Below are positions 1 to 9,600 of a stretch of 13,611 nucleotides of DNA, in pieces. The position numbers were made by a program, and so were the translations under genes. Positions within the stretch are counted from its first letter, which is position 1. Each line of letters opens with the position of its first letter. The DNA is taken from positions 1 through 13,611 of the forward strand of contig CAJPLH010000035.1 of NCBI GenBank assembly GCA_905371275.1, written 5' to 3'. The DNA is from Prevotellaceae bacterium (GTDB lineage Bacteria; Bacteroidota; Bacteroidia; Bacteroidales; Bacteroidaceae). The notes beneath the pieces are model-generated. The model was not told the origin of the DNA and made no database searches. It worked only from the letters and a program-made list of their open reading frames with translations.

Positions 1-383
1 ACGGTATGCTGTGCTTCTCCACGAAGTCCAACTTGCACTCCGTTGTAGCCATCAGTAGCGACGTAGAGTGAAGTGACATGTTCTGGTACACTGATAGTGT
101 ATTCACCTTTTTCGTCGGTGAGCGCACTATAAAAACGATTGTTTAGCGCTTGCACTCGCACACCTCCTAAAGGTTGACGAGTGGCTGCATCATAAACTAC
201 ACCCTTCACCTCTTTCATTTGGTAAACAGGCTTGGATGTAACTTTTTTCTTGGCAGCCACCTGAGTGCTATCGCTCACATCTGCTGCTTGTGCATTGAGC
301 ACGCATGCGCCCGATAACACAAAGAGGCTGACTCCACAACGAAGGGCTGTTTGCATCATTGTATTGCGATGATCGATATTCAT
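1..383 (-). CDS. SusC/RagA-family TonB-dependent outer-membrane transporter, N-terminal part (cut by window edge)
   Basis: This reading frame starts at ATG 383-381 and runs off the left edge without a stop, giving 127 residues. It begins MNIDHRNTMMQTALRCG, has a hydrophobic stretch (VSLFVLSGACVLNA) and a likely signal peptidase I site after about residue 33 (LNAQA). A carboxypeptidase-regulatory-like beta-sandwich follows from about residue 57 (EVKGVVYDAATRQPLGGVRV, then ALTDEKGEYTISVP). That order, signal peptide then this domain, is how SusC-type TonB-dependent transporters begin; the plug and barrel would lie outside the window. No STN signalling domain precedes it. The start is 27 bases after the stop of the preceding Fas1 gene, so it is probably co-transcribed. 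In-frame ATGs at 359 and 356 are alternative starts. The N-terminal domain alone also occurs in other surface proteins, so the SusC call leans partly on context. Confidence 0.8.
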   Translation of the reverse strand, partial: MNIDHRNTMMQTALRCGVSLFVLSGACVLNAQAADVSDSTQVAAKKKVTSKPVYQMKEVKGVVYDAATRQPLGGVRVQALNNRFYSALTDEKGEYTISVPEHVTSLYVATDGYNGVQVGLRGEAQHT

Positions 384-410
384 ATTCTTCGATGTTATTT
401 TTTAGATGGC

Positions 411-2369
411 TTATTGTCCACGATAGGGTTTGAGATTGATGGCAATGAAGTTGAGTGCGCGGCAACGAATAGAAGATTCCCTGCGACCTTTACCCTTCAT
501 CTTAATGATCAAGCGTGGGAAAGAATCGACATTTGAGGGCAGACCTATGTAAGCCTTGGGGAACTCAATATACTTGCCTAACTTAATGTAGTTGACTTTG
601 CTTTGATCAAATTGAGGAGTGCCATCTGCATTCTTTACGTCTTGGTCAATGACGATTTCTTTCACCTGTTTTCCGTTTTCATCGATGAAATTAATCGTGT
701 TGCCTTCGTCGTCTTGCACACTAGCGGTGAAATAAACACGCTCATCATTTGCATTAGGGAAGTCAAGGTCGACCTTTGAGGGCAACATTACCATCTCCAC
801 TTCATATTTTGTAGAGAAGACTTGAGGAAGACGCCAGTGCAATTCTGACTCAGAACGTTCATTGTCAATTTCAAAGCGAACGTAACTATTGTTGTAGATG
901 TCCCCCTTAATACCGGTCATCTCGATTTCGCCTTTTTCATTCCTTACAGTATCGTGCTTTTCATCAAGCTTTGGACGATAGTTGTTGTAGTTGCCTTCTT
1001 CCAAATGAATGAAAGTGCCTGCTGTGCGGAAGTTTTTATGCGATAGAACTTTGAAGGCACTGAAAATGGCATATTCCTTGATTTCTTTTACCCAAGCGAA
1101 AGAGGGGTCAAGATCATAACGTGGGAGGCGATAGATGTAGCCATTGGATGCGCGATAGGGCTGAACTCCATTTAAGGCTGGATTCAACGAGGCATTCAAT
1201 GCACCTTTCTTTGCCGCACTGTTATAGAAAGTGACTCCATAAGTGGAAATCAATGAGTCGGCATGCTGAACATAGTGGTTGAGCTGAGCTGAATCTTTTG
1301 CATCGATGTTTTTCATACGATAAGGTGCAAAAAACATATTGAATGCAATGTTCAACTTAGTGTTGAGTTGTTGCAAAGAGTCTGCCTTTGTCATCTTGGG
1401 ATTTGCAGCCCATGTTTCATCTAAACGAAAAGCTTGAGGGCCTTTACGTCCAAAGTCAGAACCATTCCACTCGTAGTTATAGCGTGCGCCGTATTTTACG
1501 ATTTTGGAGAGTTTATCGGTGGCTTCTTTCCATGCTTCGTTGGTGGGAATGAAAGCCACATAAGTGGAGTCCTCGTTGCGAATGTTAGCACCAGAACGAT
1601 TCAACACTTCATTGTAGCGAATGTAAACACTATCAATGAAAACCATCTTGCCTTCTTCATTCAAAGAACCAGGTGTGGAGAGTGTATTACTGAATTCTTC
1701 ATGATTGATGACCTTGTCATTAATATAGGCATTGATACTAGTGAAACCTGCGTAATGAGCAATATAGTCATAAATGTTGTAGGCGAAGGGAGATGAACCT
1801 TTCAAGTAATGCAAACTACCATTACTAGTAACAAGAGGGGTGCCAGTGACAGGAACACTGTTGAATTGAGTCCCTGTGTAGTTGACGTTCTTGTTGTTGA
1901 GAAGTTTAATTTCTTGACGACCAGTATTTCCTTCGTAGTTGAAACGTGCGAGGTGATTGGCCACCAATTGATTCCACACTTTATAGTTGAGGTCAAGTGC
2001 ACGCAAACGTCCTTCACTTGTTCCGGCTTTAGCATAACGCTCAGCTTCATCAAGGGAATCATTCCACGCTTTTGCATTGAATGAGCCATTGACGGGTGCC
2101 CAAATGGTGAAGGTTTGAGGCTGATTGAGCAATTCAGCAGCCGTGAGCGTTGCTTTGTGGTCATTGTCTGCTTTAATCACCTTGGTGCGTTTGAGCAGAG
2201 TGGCAAAGTCAGACAACTGAGCATCGCTTTCGATGTTTTCCCAAAGGGTCTTGTCTGAGCCGAAATTATTTTTGATGTCGAAATGGTCATCACTGCAAGC
2301 TACGAAAGCAAGCAAAGCAGATGATGCTAACACACTTCTTGAAATCCATCGGGTTATGTTATTCTTCAT
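411..2369 (-). CDS. Surface lipoprotein with two degenerate Fas1 domains and a C-terminal beta-rich module
   Basis: The protein is 652 residues from ATG 2369. This start places a lipoprotein signal directly at the N-terminus (MKNNITRWISRSV, hydrophobic core, lipobox-like FVAC with Cys25, then SDD). An in-frame ATG at 2435 would add 22 residues encoded across an intergenic hairpin and would bury the signal peptide, so it is not preferred. The first Fas1-like domain (about 40-200) carries FTIWAPVNGSF at 87-97. The second (about 205-425) carries YVAFIPTNEAW at 270-280 and closes with NGYIYRLPRYDLDP near 409-422. Residues about 445-652 look like a separate beta-rich module (YEVEMVMLPSKVDLD, RVYFTASVQDDEGN, FPRLIIKMKGKG). 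Both Fas1 domains are diverged. Fas1 domains are generally linked to adhesion and ligand binding; with SusC/SusD upstream and another SusC downstream, a surface substrate-binding role is inferred. The ligand is unknown. Confidence 0.82.
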   Translation of the reverse strand: MKNNITRWISRSVLASSALLAFVACSDDHFDIKNNFGSDKTLWENIESDAQLSDFATLLKRTKVIKADNDHKATLTAAELLNQPQTFTIWAPVNGSFNAKAWNDSLDEAERYAKAGTSEGRLRALDLNYKVWNQLVANHLARFNYEGNTGRQEIKLLNNKNVNYTGTQFNSVPVTGTPLVTSNGSLHYLKGSSPFAYNIYDYIAHYAGFTSINAYINDKVINHEEFSNTLSTPGSLNEEGKMVFIDSVYIRYNEVLNRSGANIRNEDSTYVAFIPTNEAWKEATDKLSKIVKYGARYNYEWNGSDFGRKGPQAFRLDETWAANPKMTKADSLQQLNTKLNIAFNMFFAPYRMKNIDAKDSAQLNHYVQHADSLISTYGVTFYNSAAKKGALNASLNPALNGVQPYRASNGYIYRLPRYDLDPSFAWVKEIKEYAIFSAFKVLSHKNFRTAGTFIHLEEGNYNNYRPKLDEKHDTVRNEKGEIEMTGIKGDIYNNSYVRFEIDNERSESELHWRLPQVFSTKYEVEMVMLPSKVDLDFPNANDERVYFTASVQDDEGNTINFIDENGKQVKEIVIDQDVKNADGTPQFDQSKVNYIKLGKYIEFPKAYIGLPSNVDSFPRLIIKMKGKGRRESSIRCRALNFIAINLKPYRGQ

Positions 2370-2405
2370 TTGATTTGAAAACTGAAGGTGGGAACATTTA
2401 TATTC

Positions 2406-2434
2406 TGGTGGGGGTATCATTAGGATACCCACCA
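2406..2434 (-). other. Intergenic RNA hairpin between the two downstream Fas1 lipoprotein genes
   Basis: On the plus strand, TGGTGGGGGTATC (2406-2418) and GATACCCACCA (2424-2434) are complementary over 11 base pairs with two unpaired G, around a 5-base loop. In the operon transcript the hairpin lies 13 bases after the upstream stop codon and 36 bases before the preferred ATG at 2369. No U-tract follows in the transcript, so it does not look like an intrinsic terminator. A role in mRNA stabilisation, processing or partial attenuation is inference. It also argues against the upstream ATG at 2435, which would sit next to its base. Confidence 0.6.
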
Positions 2435-2447
2435 CTCAAAATACATT

Positions 2448-4559
2448 TTACCATTGGTCTTCCGGTTCTGTACCATTAAAGACGCTACGGGGTACATATT
2501 CGAAATAGTCAGAGAAGAATTGCGCATCACTCTGGTTGAGAGCCGACTTGAAACGAAGGTAATAAGTCTTACCTTTCTCAAGACGTTTCACGATGATGAT
2601 GCGACGCAAAATTTCACCGCTACCTAAGTTGCGAAGGTCTGTTTCGCCCTTACCATCAGTAACAGTGAAGGAACGAGGAGCCTTCATCCAACCGCGGTTG
2701 CGCATATTCTTATCGTTTTCTGCATTGACGGATTCGTCTTTACCATCAATCACCCAACCGATATTGTCATTTCCTTTACCATTTTGACGCATATCAAGAG
2801 GTAGACCAGCAGGTATGAGATTATTTGGACTGTCACCAAAATAGATTTGACACATACCACGCACAGAGTTGTTAGAGCAGCCCATACGGATTTCGTATAC
2901 TCCATCGTTGGGCACTGGAGGAAGTTTAAGCACAAAGTCATAAACTCCCAAAGCCATTAATTCATCACCTTGGTAGTCACGCCAACCGCCACCACCAACT
3001 ACTGAAGAGTGGAGATATAATAAACGCGTGCTTTCGCTTGCATTGGTGATGTTGTTGAAGTAGCCACGAGGGAAATAGGCATGCTGACGAGCAGAACGGC
3101 AACCATAAGAAAGCAATTCTGGCAAACAGGTGGTGATGTCAAAACGAATGCGTTCACCACCAAGTGCTTTGCGTGAATCCTCGTCGAAGAGCAACACTTT
3201 GTTGATGGGGAAGTAATATCCATTGAGCGCATTGTTGTCAATGGTCTTGCCATTCACAATATTTTCAGCACTTACAAGGACACCTTCTTGCGACACCTTT
3301 TGAATCTTCGTATAATCCGAGGGATCGTACGTGGTGACACGGTTAATGTGAATGTTCTTATCAGCAGCTGTTTGAGTGATTTTAAGTATTTCTGGTTGCT
3401 TACCTACTGTTGTGAAATAGTCAGAAATATCAATAGAATACTTATTTTGCTGAGGATTGTAAGCATCACCATATTTGTAGCCCCATTCATTGAAGTGAGC
3501 TACAAATTGGTTATAACCTAAGCGTCCCATCAAGAAGTGATAAGCTACAAACTTGTTGATGGCGTTTTCTTCGTTAGTGAGGTCGCCTGCAGCAGCGTTT
3601 CCATAAGCAGCTTCACACTTAGAACGAATGGCAGAGATGATGGCATCCATATTGCTAACGGTCTTGCCATCAGCAGCCATCACGGGAGCAGGAACTCCCC
3701 ACTCTTTTGCAAAAACATCATCGGTTTCTACAAAACCAGTGAATCCGTAATAGCGGTGATCAGCTTCTTTAAAGCTTCCTTGTACATTAGGAAAATGACG
3801 AGGTTCAGTCTCGTGTTCCTTATTTTCGTAAGCCAAATCGATGCTTTCCACGAGTTTTTTGTCCCAGCCTGTTGCAGCCAAAAGTCCTGCCATCACATTG
3901 AGGTTTCCGGCTTCTGAAATCAAATCAGGAAGATATTTATCGGAAGGAGCTATCACGGCATTTACTTCATGCAAATAGCCATTGCTCAATTTGATGTCTG
4001 CCTTGACCACACGTGATGATCCATTGACTGCATAGTAGGTGTCAATGGGCTTTTTTGTGCTGTCAGTAAGCTGTTTGATGGAAATTGAACGGTTGTTCAA
4101 ATCGCCTTTTGGAAATGCACCATTTTCAGGGAAGTTAGGACTTTCATAAGCTCCTTCACTACCATTATCGATGATACAACTATAAGCGATTCGTTGCGCC
4201 TGTTCATCTGTGAGATTGTCAATTGTTTTTCCTTCACCAAGAATTTGCTTCAAATAGACATTCATAGCAGAATCTGTGGGAGCAAAAACTGTGTAGTTGC
4301 CACGTGCAGACAATACAGATGCCAAAGCTGAAGCAGACTCTTTATTACCCAGTTTCACGCGTTGAAGAATCTTATAGATTTGTGAATACTGAGTATTATT
4401 GTGAAGATGGTCGGTAATTGTTTCTTCTTTGCTAATGGCGAAATTGCTAGAGTCGATGGTTTCTTTACAACTCTGCAAAGTGCCCAAGAATCCGAGACCG
4501 AAAGCAACTACGCAAGCATACGTAGCAAACTTTTTTATGCTTAAACTATTCTTGTTCAT
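2448..4559 (-). CDS. Surface lipoprotein with two Fas1 domains and a C-terminal ligand-binding-like module
   Basis: This 703-residue protein starts MNKNSLSIKKFATYA, followed by a hydrophobic core and a lipobox-like LQSC with Cys31. Fas1 domain 1 (about 45-210) has the canonical motif VFAPTDSAMN at 91-100 and ends with NGYLHEVNAVIAPSD at 193-207. Fas1 domain 2 (about 212-462) is diverged: GFVETDDVFA at 275-284 replaces the usual FAPTD motif and NGYYFPINKVLLFDED (446-461) closes it. Residues about 465-690 form a non-Fas1 module (VYDFVLKLPPVPNDGVYEIR at 539-558, then GMCQIYFGD). From memory this resembles the uncharacterised C-terminal domain of other Bacteroidota fasciclin proteins (DUF5108-like); that assignment needs a profile search. 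The gene begins 6 bases after the SusD stop, so translation is probably coupled to SusD. A cell-surface accessory binding role for the SusC/SusD complex is inferred. Confidence 0.88.
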   Translation of the reverse strand: MNKNSLSIKKFATYACVVAFGLGFLGTLQSCKETIDSSNFAISKEETITDHLHNNTQYSQIYKILQRVKLGNKESASALASVLSARGNYTVFAPTDSAMNVYLKQILGEGKTIDNLTDEQAQRIAYSCIIDNGSEGAYESPNFPENGAFPKGDLNNRSISIKQLTDSTKKPIDTYYAVNGSSRVVKADIKLSNGYLHEVNAVIAPSDKYLPDLISEAGNLNVMAGLLAATGWDKKLVESIDLAYENKEHETEPRHFPNVQGSFKEADHRYYGFTGFVETDDVFAKEWGVPAPVMAADGKTVSNMDAIISAIRSKCEAAYGNAAAGDLTNEENAINKFVAYHFLMGRLGYNQFVAHFNEWGYKYGDAYNPQQNKYSIDISDYFTTVGKQPEILKITQTAADKNIHINRVTTYDPSDYTKIQKVSQEGVLVSAENIVNGKTIDNNALNGYYFPINKVLLFDEDSRKALGGERIRFDITTCLPELLSYGCRSARQHAYFPRGYFNNITNASESTRLLYLHSSVVGGGGWRDYQGDELMALGVYDFVLKLPPVPNDGVYEIRMGCSNNSVRGMCQIYFGDSPNNLIPAGLPLDMRQNGKGNDNIGWVIDGKDESVNAENDKNMRNRGWMKAPRSFTVTDGKGETDLRNLGSGEILRRIIIVKRLEKGKTYYLRFKSALNQSDAQFFSDYFEYVPRSVFNGTEPEDQW

Positions 4560-4565
4560 AACTAT

Positions 4566-6500
4566 TTAGTCGTTGGATTTAGGCATATACTTCTCCCAAG
4601 CTGGGTTTTGCACTAACTGTCCTTGTGTATTGCCGAAATAGTTTTTACCATTTACCTTGAGTTCGTCTACAAAAATAGGATTGTAGAGTGACCAGATGGA
4701 TTGTAATCTATTGCGTACAGAAGTGGAAAGACCGGCAGACTCGAGGCCGCTTTTGTTTTTGTTAGTTTTACTATTGTACTTAAATTCGCAATCGCGAACA
4801 AGGTCGAACCAGCGTTTGCCTTCACCGAGAAACTCACGTTGACGTTCGAAAAGAACATAGCTAACTACATTATTTCCATAATCAGCATGTCGTTCATTCC
4901 AAGCCTCATTATACTTTTTCTCTTTTTCTGCATCGGCTGCCTTGTTGCGAACATCATTTTCAAACTTATCAGAACGAATTCGCTTACTAAATTTCTCACT
5001 ATTCACATTAGACGTATCAGCACCAGGATTGTTGCGACGGAAGATATCGTCTGCCAACATAAAGGCTTCACGACTAGAATAAGCAGGATTGTTGAAATTA
5101 GAAGAAAGACGAGCGATAGCCTCCGCGCGAATCGTCATAATGTCCGTCAAACGATAGATGGGCCAGTTTGCACTTTGAAAACTTGCTACTCGCTTGGAGT
5201 GATCAACCTTTGCACGGGTGTTGGTGATGTCAATGCCTGTCGTCGTCCTTGCAACACCTTTGATGATGGGAGTTGTTGAACTCTTCTTTTCTTCTGCAAT
5301 TTCTCCATAAGAAGCCATACGCAAATCGGTGATGCCATATCCTTTCGTTACATCAACTTTTTCTGTAACATTGAAAAGGCCAGAACCAGCCACCATGACG
5401 CCAGCAGCATAACCCCCAGATTTGTCACTATAAAACATCTCAGAAAGTGTACTGTTGGATACGTTCGTACCATCAAAACCGAGTTCTAAAATGCTTTCAG
5501 CCGAATTTTTGCGCCCAAAAATCATTTCATAAACGTCATCAGAAATGAGATCTTTGGAATCACTATTTCGATAAAGAGGATAACGAACTTTGGCACGATA
5601 ATCATCGGGTTGGATATTATTTTGAGAGAGGAACTCTTTGTACGTTTTCCATGCCTCGTCCATCACAGGAGTTGTGTGTTCTACGCACTTCTTAAGGAGT
5701 TCTTGAGACAAAGCTTCTTCTTGAGCCTGCGTTAGCTCTGCTCCATTTTCTCCCTTAAGCGGAAAACCTTTATCCTTCGAGTGAAAGACCATACCCGCGC
5801 GCCACAAATACATATCTGCTAGCAGAGTGTGGACACCATTGCGAGTAAAACGATTTTTGTTATTATCGTTTGAACCATAGCTAGTGGGAGTTTTGGACAA
5901 ATTGGACTCCAACTCTTGAATCAAAATTTTCAAAACCTCATCACCAGGTGTGGCTGCAATGCGCGCTTCACGAGCCGCTTTATCGGTGTCTACCGAATGG
6001 AGAACCAAAGGAACATTACGATAGGCACGAACAAGATAGAAATAGTAAAGTGCACGCAAAGCTAGCATTTCGCTCTTAACAGGAGCAAAATCACTTTCCG
6101 TGAAAGCTGGATCGACTTTCTCTCGAACCATCCGTTCACCATTATCCAAGACTTCATTGCACAAATTGATACCTTTGTACATAGATGCCCAATCATAGAT
6201 ATTTTCAGTGGGTTGCAACACTCCTTCTTGCAAACGGCGAAACTCATTTTTCTCTGTTTTGTTGAGTTCCACATTGTCAGAACGAAATTCTCCCCAAATG
6301 AGAATCTTATTAGTGTTCTGGGTAAGCTGGTAATAGGCAGCATTACGCACGTTGTCCACGTCATTGCGACTCGCCCAGAAATCTTCTTTGGTAATCGAGT
6401 CTGTGGGATAGAGCGTCAAGAAGTCATTACAAGACATCATCCCTCCTAATGCCGCAAAAGCACCAACCACGAGACATTTATTAATGATATTTCTTTTCAT
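4566..6500 (-). CDS. SusD/RagB-family nutrient-binding outer-membrane lipoprotein
   Basis: The protein is 644 residues, slightly longer than the usual 500-600. It starts MKRNIINKCLVVGAFAAL with lipobox-like MMSC (Cys24) followed by NDFLTLYPTDSITKEDFW, the hallmark N-terminus of SusD proteins. Further family signatures are LALRALYYFYLVRAYRNVPL at 146-165 (a TPR-type helix), WPIYRLTDIMTIRAEA at 446-461 and the C-terminal FERQREFLGEGKRWFDLVR at 551-569. SusD homologues form the hinged lid over the SusC barrel and capture ligand at the cell surface. The gene lies directly after its probable SusC partner, separated by 130 bases holding two hairpins, and the next Fas1 gene follows after 6 bases. 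No strong Shine-Dalgarno sequence precedes the ATG, as is usual in this phylum. The family is confident; the ligand cannot be read from the sequence. Confidence 0.96.
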   Translation of the reverse strand: MKRNIINKCLVVGAFAALGGMMSCNDFLTLYPTDSITKEDFWASRNDVDNVRNAAYYQLTQNTNKILIWGEFRSDNVELNKTEKNEFRRLQEGVLQPTENIYDWASMYKGINLCNEVLDNGERMVREKVDPAFTESDFAPVKSEMLALRALYYFYLVRAYRNVPLVLHSVDTDKAAREARIAATPGDEVLKILIQELESNLSKTPTSYGSNDNNKNRFTRNGVHTLLADMYLWRAGMVFHSKDKGFPLKGENGAELTQAQEEALSQELLKKCVEHTTPVMDEAWKTYKEFLSQNNIQPDDYRAKVRYPLYRNSDSKDLISDDVYEMIFGRKNSAESILELGFDGTNVSNSTLSEMFYSDKSGGYAAGVMVAGSGLFNVTEKVDVTKGYGITDLRMASYGEIAEEKKSSTTPIIKGVARTTTGIDITNTRAKVDHSKRVASFQSANWPIYRLTDIMTIRAEAIARLSSNFNNPAYSSREAFMLADDIFRRNNPGADTSNVNSEKFSKRIRSDKFENDVRNKAADAEKEKKYNEAWNERHADYGNNVVSYVLFERQREFLGEGKRWFDLVRDCEFKYNSKTNKNKSGLESAGLSTSVRNRLQSIWSLYNPIFVDELKVNGKNYFGNTQGQLVQNPAWEKYMPKSND

Positions 6501-6515
6501 AAGGTCTTATATAAA

Positions 6516-6535
6516 AGAGTGACCAAGTCTACTCT
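6516..6535 (-). other. Small hairpin just upstream of the SusD start codon
   Basis: On the plus strand, AGAGTGAC (6516-6523) can pair with GTCTACTCT (6527-6535) through eight base pairs with one bulged T and a three-base loop. In the transcript the hairpin ends 15 bases before the SusD ATG and runs straight into a short U-rich stretch (UUUUAUAUAAG). It could limit access to the SusD translation start or act as a weak pause or attenuation site. The stem is short, so this is tentative. Confidence 0.35.
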
Positions 6536-6563
6536 ATGATAAATAAGATGCGATTCGGTAAGT

Positions 6564-6610
6564 TTCTGCAATGATGACTCCCCTAGATGATGAGAAGTCA
6601 TCATGCAGAA
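6564..6610 (-). other. Long intergenic hairpin between SusC and SusD genes
   Basis: TTCTGCAATGATGACT (6564-6579) and AGTCATCATGCAGAA (6596-6610) are complementary over 15 base pairs with a single bulged A and a 16-base loop. In the operon transcript the stem starts about 20 bases after the SusC stop codon. No U-tract follows, so it is unlikely to be a simple intrinsic terminator. It could protect the 3' end of the SusC message or set the SusC to SusD ratio through pausing or processing; these roles are inferred. Confidence 0.7.
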
Positions 6611-6630
6611 CTAAGAATATGCTATTGTCG

Positions 6631-9600
6631 TTAGAAACCAAAATTCAAGCTGAATGTAAATGAACGTGAGTTTGGTGTCTGCTGATTGTCGATAGCAGGG
6701 TTGTAACCACCTGAAGCGTGTTCTGGTTCTACGCCTGAATATTTCGTCCACAAGAACAGGTTGTTCGCAGAGAAATTGATGGTCATATTGGAAAGTCCGA
6801 ACTTTTTAAGATGTTTGGCATCCACAGAATATCCCAACTGCATATATTGGAAGCGCAGATAGTCAGCAGCTTCTACATAGCGGTCGGAAGAAAGCGCGTT
6901 GTAAGAATCTCCTGCTGTAGCATTTTTCGCACGAGGAATTTCTGTTACGTCACCATTTTTACGCCAGCGCCAGTTCACTGAAGCCATCTGGTTGTTGTTG
7001 CTTCGCATATCTTCGGCAACCATGCGCGCCATATTGATAATTTTGTTACCAACACGGAAGTTGAAGTTTGTCTTCAAAGTCCAACGACCATAGCGGAAGT
7101 CAATACCAAAACCACCATTTACCTTAGGATTGGAAGAACCAAGATAAACAATATCAAGTTCATTGATTTGACCGTCGTGGTTGATATCTTCGTAAATCAC
7201 ATCACCTCCTTCAAAACGATAGTTCACACCACCATAATTGAAGTACATAGGCAATGGGTTACCAGCTTTATCGTAAATGATATTACCGGCAGCATCACGA
7301 GCAATAGGTGCTGTTTTACCAGCCACCTTAGCTGTGTTTACACGACCTTGACCATCATAGAACTTATTCTTCTCTTCATTTTGGAAATAGCCATTGTGGT
7401 CGTAGTCATAGGCATAAACGCCCTTGTAGCGGAAACCATAGATGCCGCCCAATGCATGACCTATTTGCACACGATTGACAAACTGCTCATTTTTATTGTT
7501 GAATTGACCATTCATGGATGTCAATACATTCTTATCCATTTCGGTCACGACATTCAAGTTTTGAGCTACGTTAGCGCGCAAAGTAACATTGAACTTGCCG
7601 ACATTCAAGATAGGTTTCGTGGTAACAAAGAGTTCCCAACCTTCGTTTTCCATCTTTCCGACATTGGCATTCGCGATGTTTGAATAACCTGTGGTAGAAG
7701 GAATACGCACGTTAGACATAAGAAGGTCGGAAGTGTACTTCTTGTAAACACTCAAATCAAATTGGAGCAAGTCATCCAACAAGTTCAAGTTAAATCCAAG
7801 GTTCCAAGACTTCGTTTTCTCCCAACGAATCTGAGTCAAACGAAGGTTGTCAGGTGCAATACCTTGCGTGCCAAGGTAAGAACCATAAGAGCTATACTTG
7901 TTGTAAATCAAGCCTTCACCAAACCACGCATTACCGGTAATACCATAACTAGGACGGAAGGCAAGCATGTTCACATACTTTCGAAGTGGTTGGAAGAACT
8001 TTTCGTCTGAAACGTTCCAGCGTCCTGAAATACCAGGGAAGAAGCCCCATTTATTACCAGAACCGAACTTGGTCATACCATCTGCACGCAAAGTGAAGTC
8101 AAAGACATACTTCGAACTATAAGCATAGTGCAGTGTTCCCAAGGCGTTCATGCTACGTTGTACACTGGTAGAAGAACCTGTACCAGTGAGATAGCCTGGT
8201 ACCGTGGGGTCACTGATACCACCTGAAATACCTGAGAACGACAAGTTTTGGTTGGTAGAACTACTTGTATGTATTTCATAGCGTCCCAACATTTGCAAGG
8301 AGTGATCCTTTGGCATTAAAGGACGGAACGTCAGGATGTGGCGAGAGGTGAAAGCAAATCGCTTAGAGTCACTATTACTAGTGAGGTCCACTCCTTGCGA
8401 CCAATTCATTGAAGTCAAAGCGTGAGGAAAGTACGAAGAGTTTGACTCCGTATACGCATTGATGTGTACCTCAGCCGTATAGTTAAGCTGAGTTGACTCC
8501 TCATCCTTTCCCAAGAACTTATATTCCAAAGAGAACTGTGGATTGATGGTATAAGTGCTTTGCTCTCTCCAAGCTAGATTTGCAATAGCCACTGGATTGC
8601 CGTTCTCCACCATATCACCAAGATAATATGATGAAAGACCAGAGTTATTTGGCAACAAGACATTACGGTACGTATCGCCTGCTTTGGGAGGCATCAAATA
8701 GAATTCACCAGTATCAAAATATTGACCCGTTTTTTGATCATATTCCCAGCGATTCACCGCCATATTAGGCATTGCTTTATATGCCTTCGCCAAGATATTG
8801 TCGTGGTTCTTATTGTTCTTTGTGTAAGTCAAAGAGAACTCAGACATAAACTTGATGCGATCAGACACATAATAGTCCAAAGCTAAACGCGTAGTGAAAC
8901 GATCGAGAGATTGCTTAATAATCGTACCAGTTTCGTGGTCATAACCAGCCGACATACGGAATGAAGCTTTCTCACCACCACCTGATACATTGACACCATA
9001 ACTATTCTTTGTTCCGAATTGAGTTACTGCATCTACCCAATCCGTATTTTTGTTATAGTTTTCGTAATAAGCTGGATGGCTACGGAGGTAAAGCAACTCT
9101 ACGATACTAGCAGCATAGTCACTCTGTTTGGGATTGAAATATGCTTCTTTCAACATCATAGAATAACCTGGACCATCAAGCATCTTGAGACCTTCGGGCT
9201 GCCATGCACCATTGAAACGATAGCTGAAGTTTACTTTAGTCTTACCGCGCTTACCACGACGAGTCGTGATTTCAATGACACCGTTCGAACCTCTTGCACC
9301 CCATTTTGCAGTAGAAGCAGCGTCTTTCAAAACAGTGATGCTGGCAATGTCATCAGGGTTCACCTGCAAGAGTGTCGCAAACTGTTCTTGGTTATCAAGA
9401 TTATTGAAGTCCAAAGAAGAGGCATCTTGTCCTTCAAGAGGATAACCATTGACAACGATCAGCGGTTCTTGCGAACCATTGATAGAACTCACACCACGAA
9501 GGCGCATAGATGTTCCAGATCCCAAGTTACCAGAGTTGGAAATAATGTCCAAACCTGCGATTTCCCCTTGCAAAGCTTCACCTGCAGTGGTGAAAGACAA

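Noticed and set aside
2370..2435. A 22-residue N-terminal extension of the third Fas1 protein starting at ATG 2435
   Set aside because: It overlaps an RNA hairpin and would bury the lipoprotein signal peptide that begins at the ATG at 2369.
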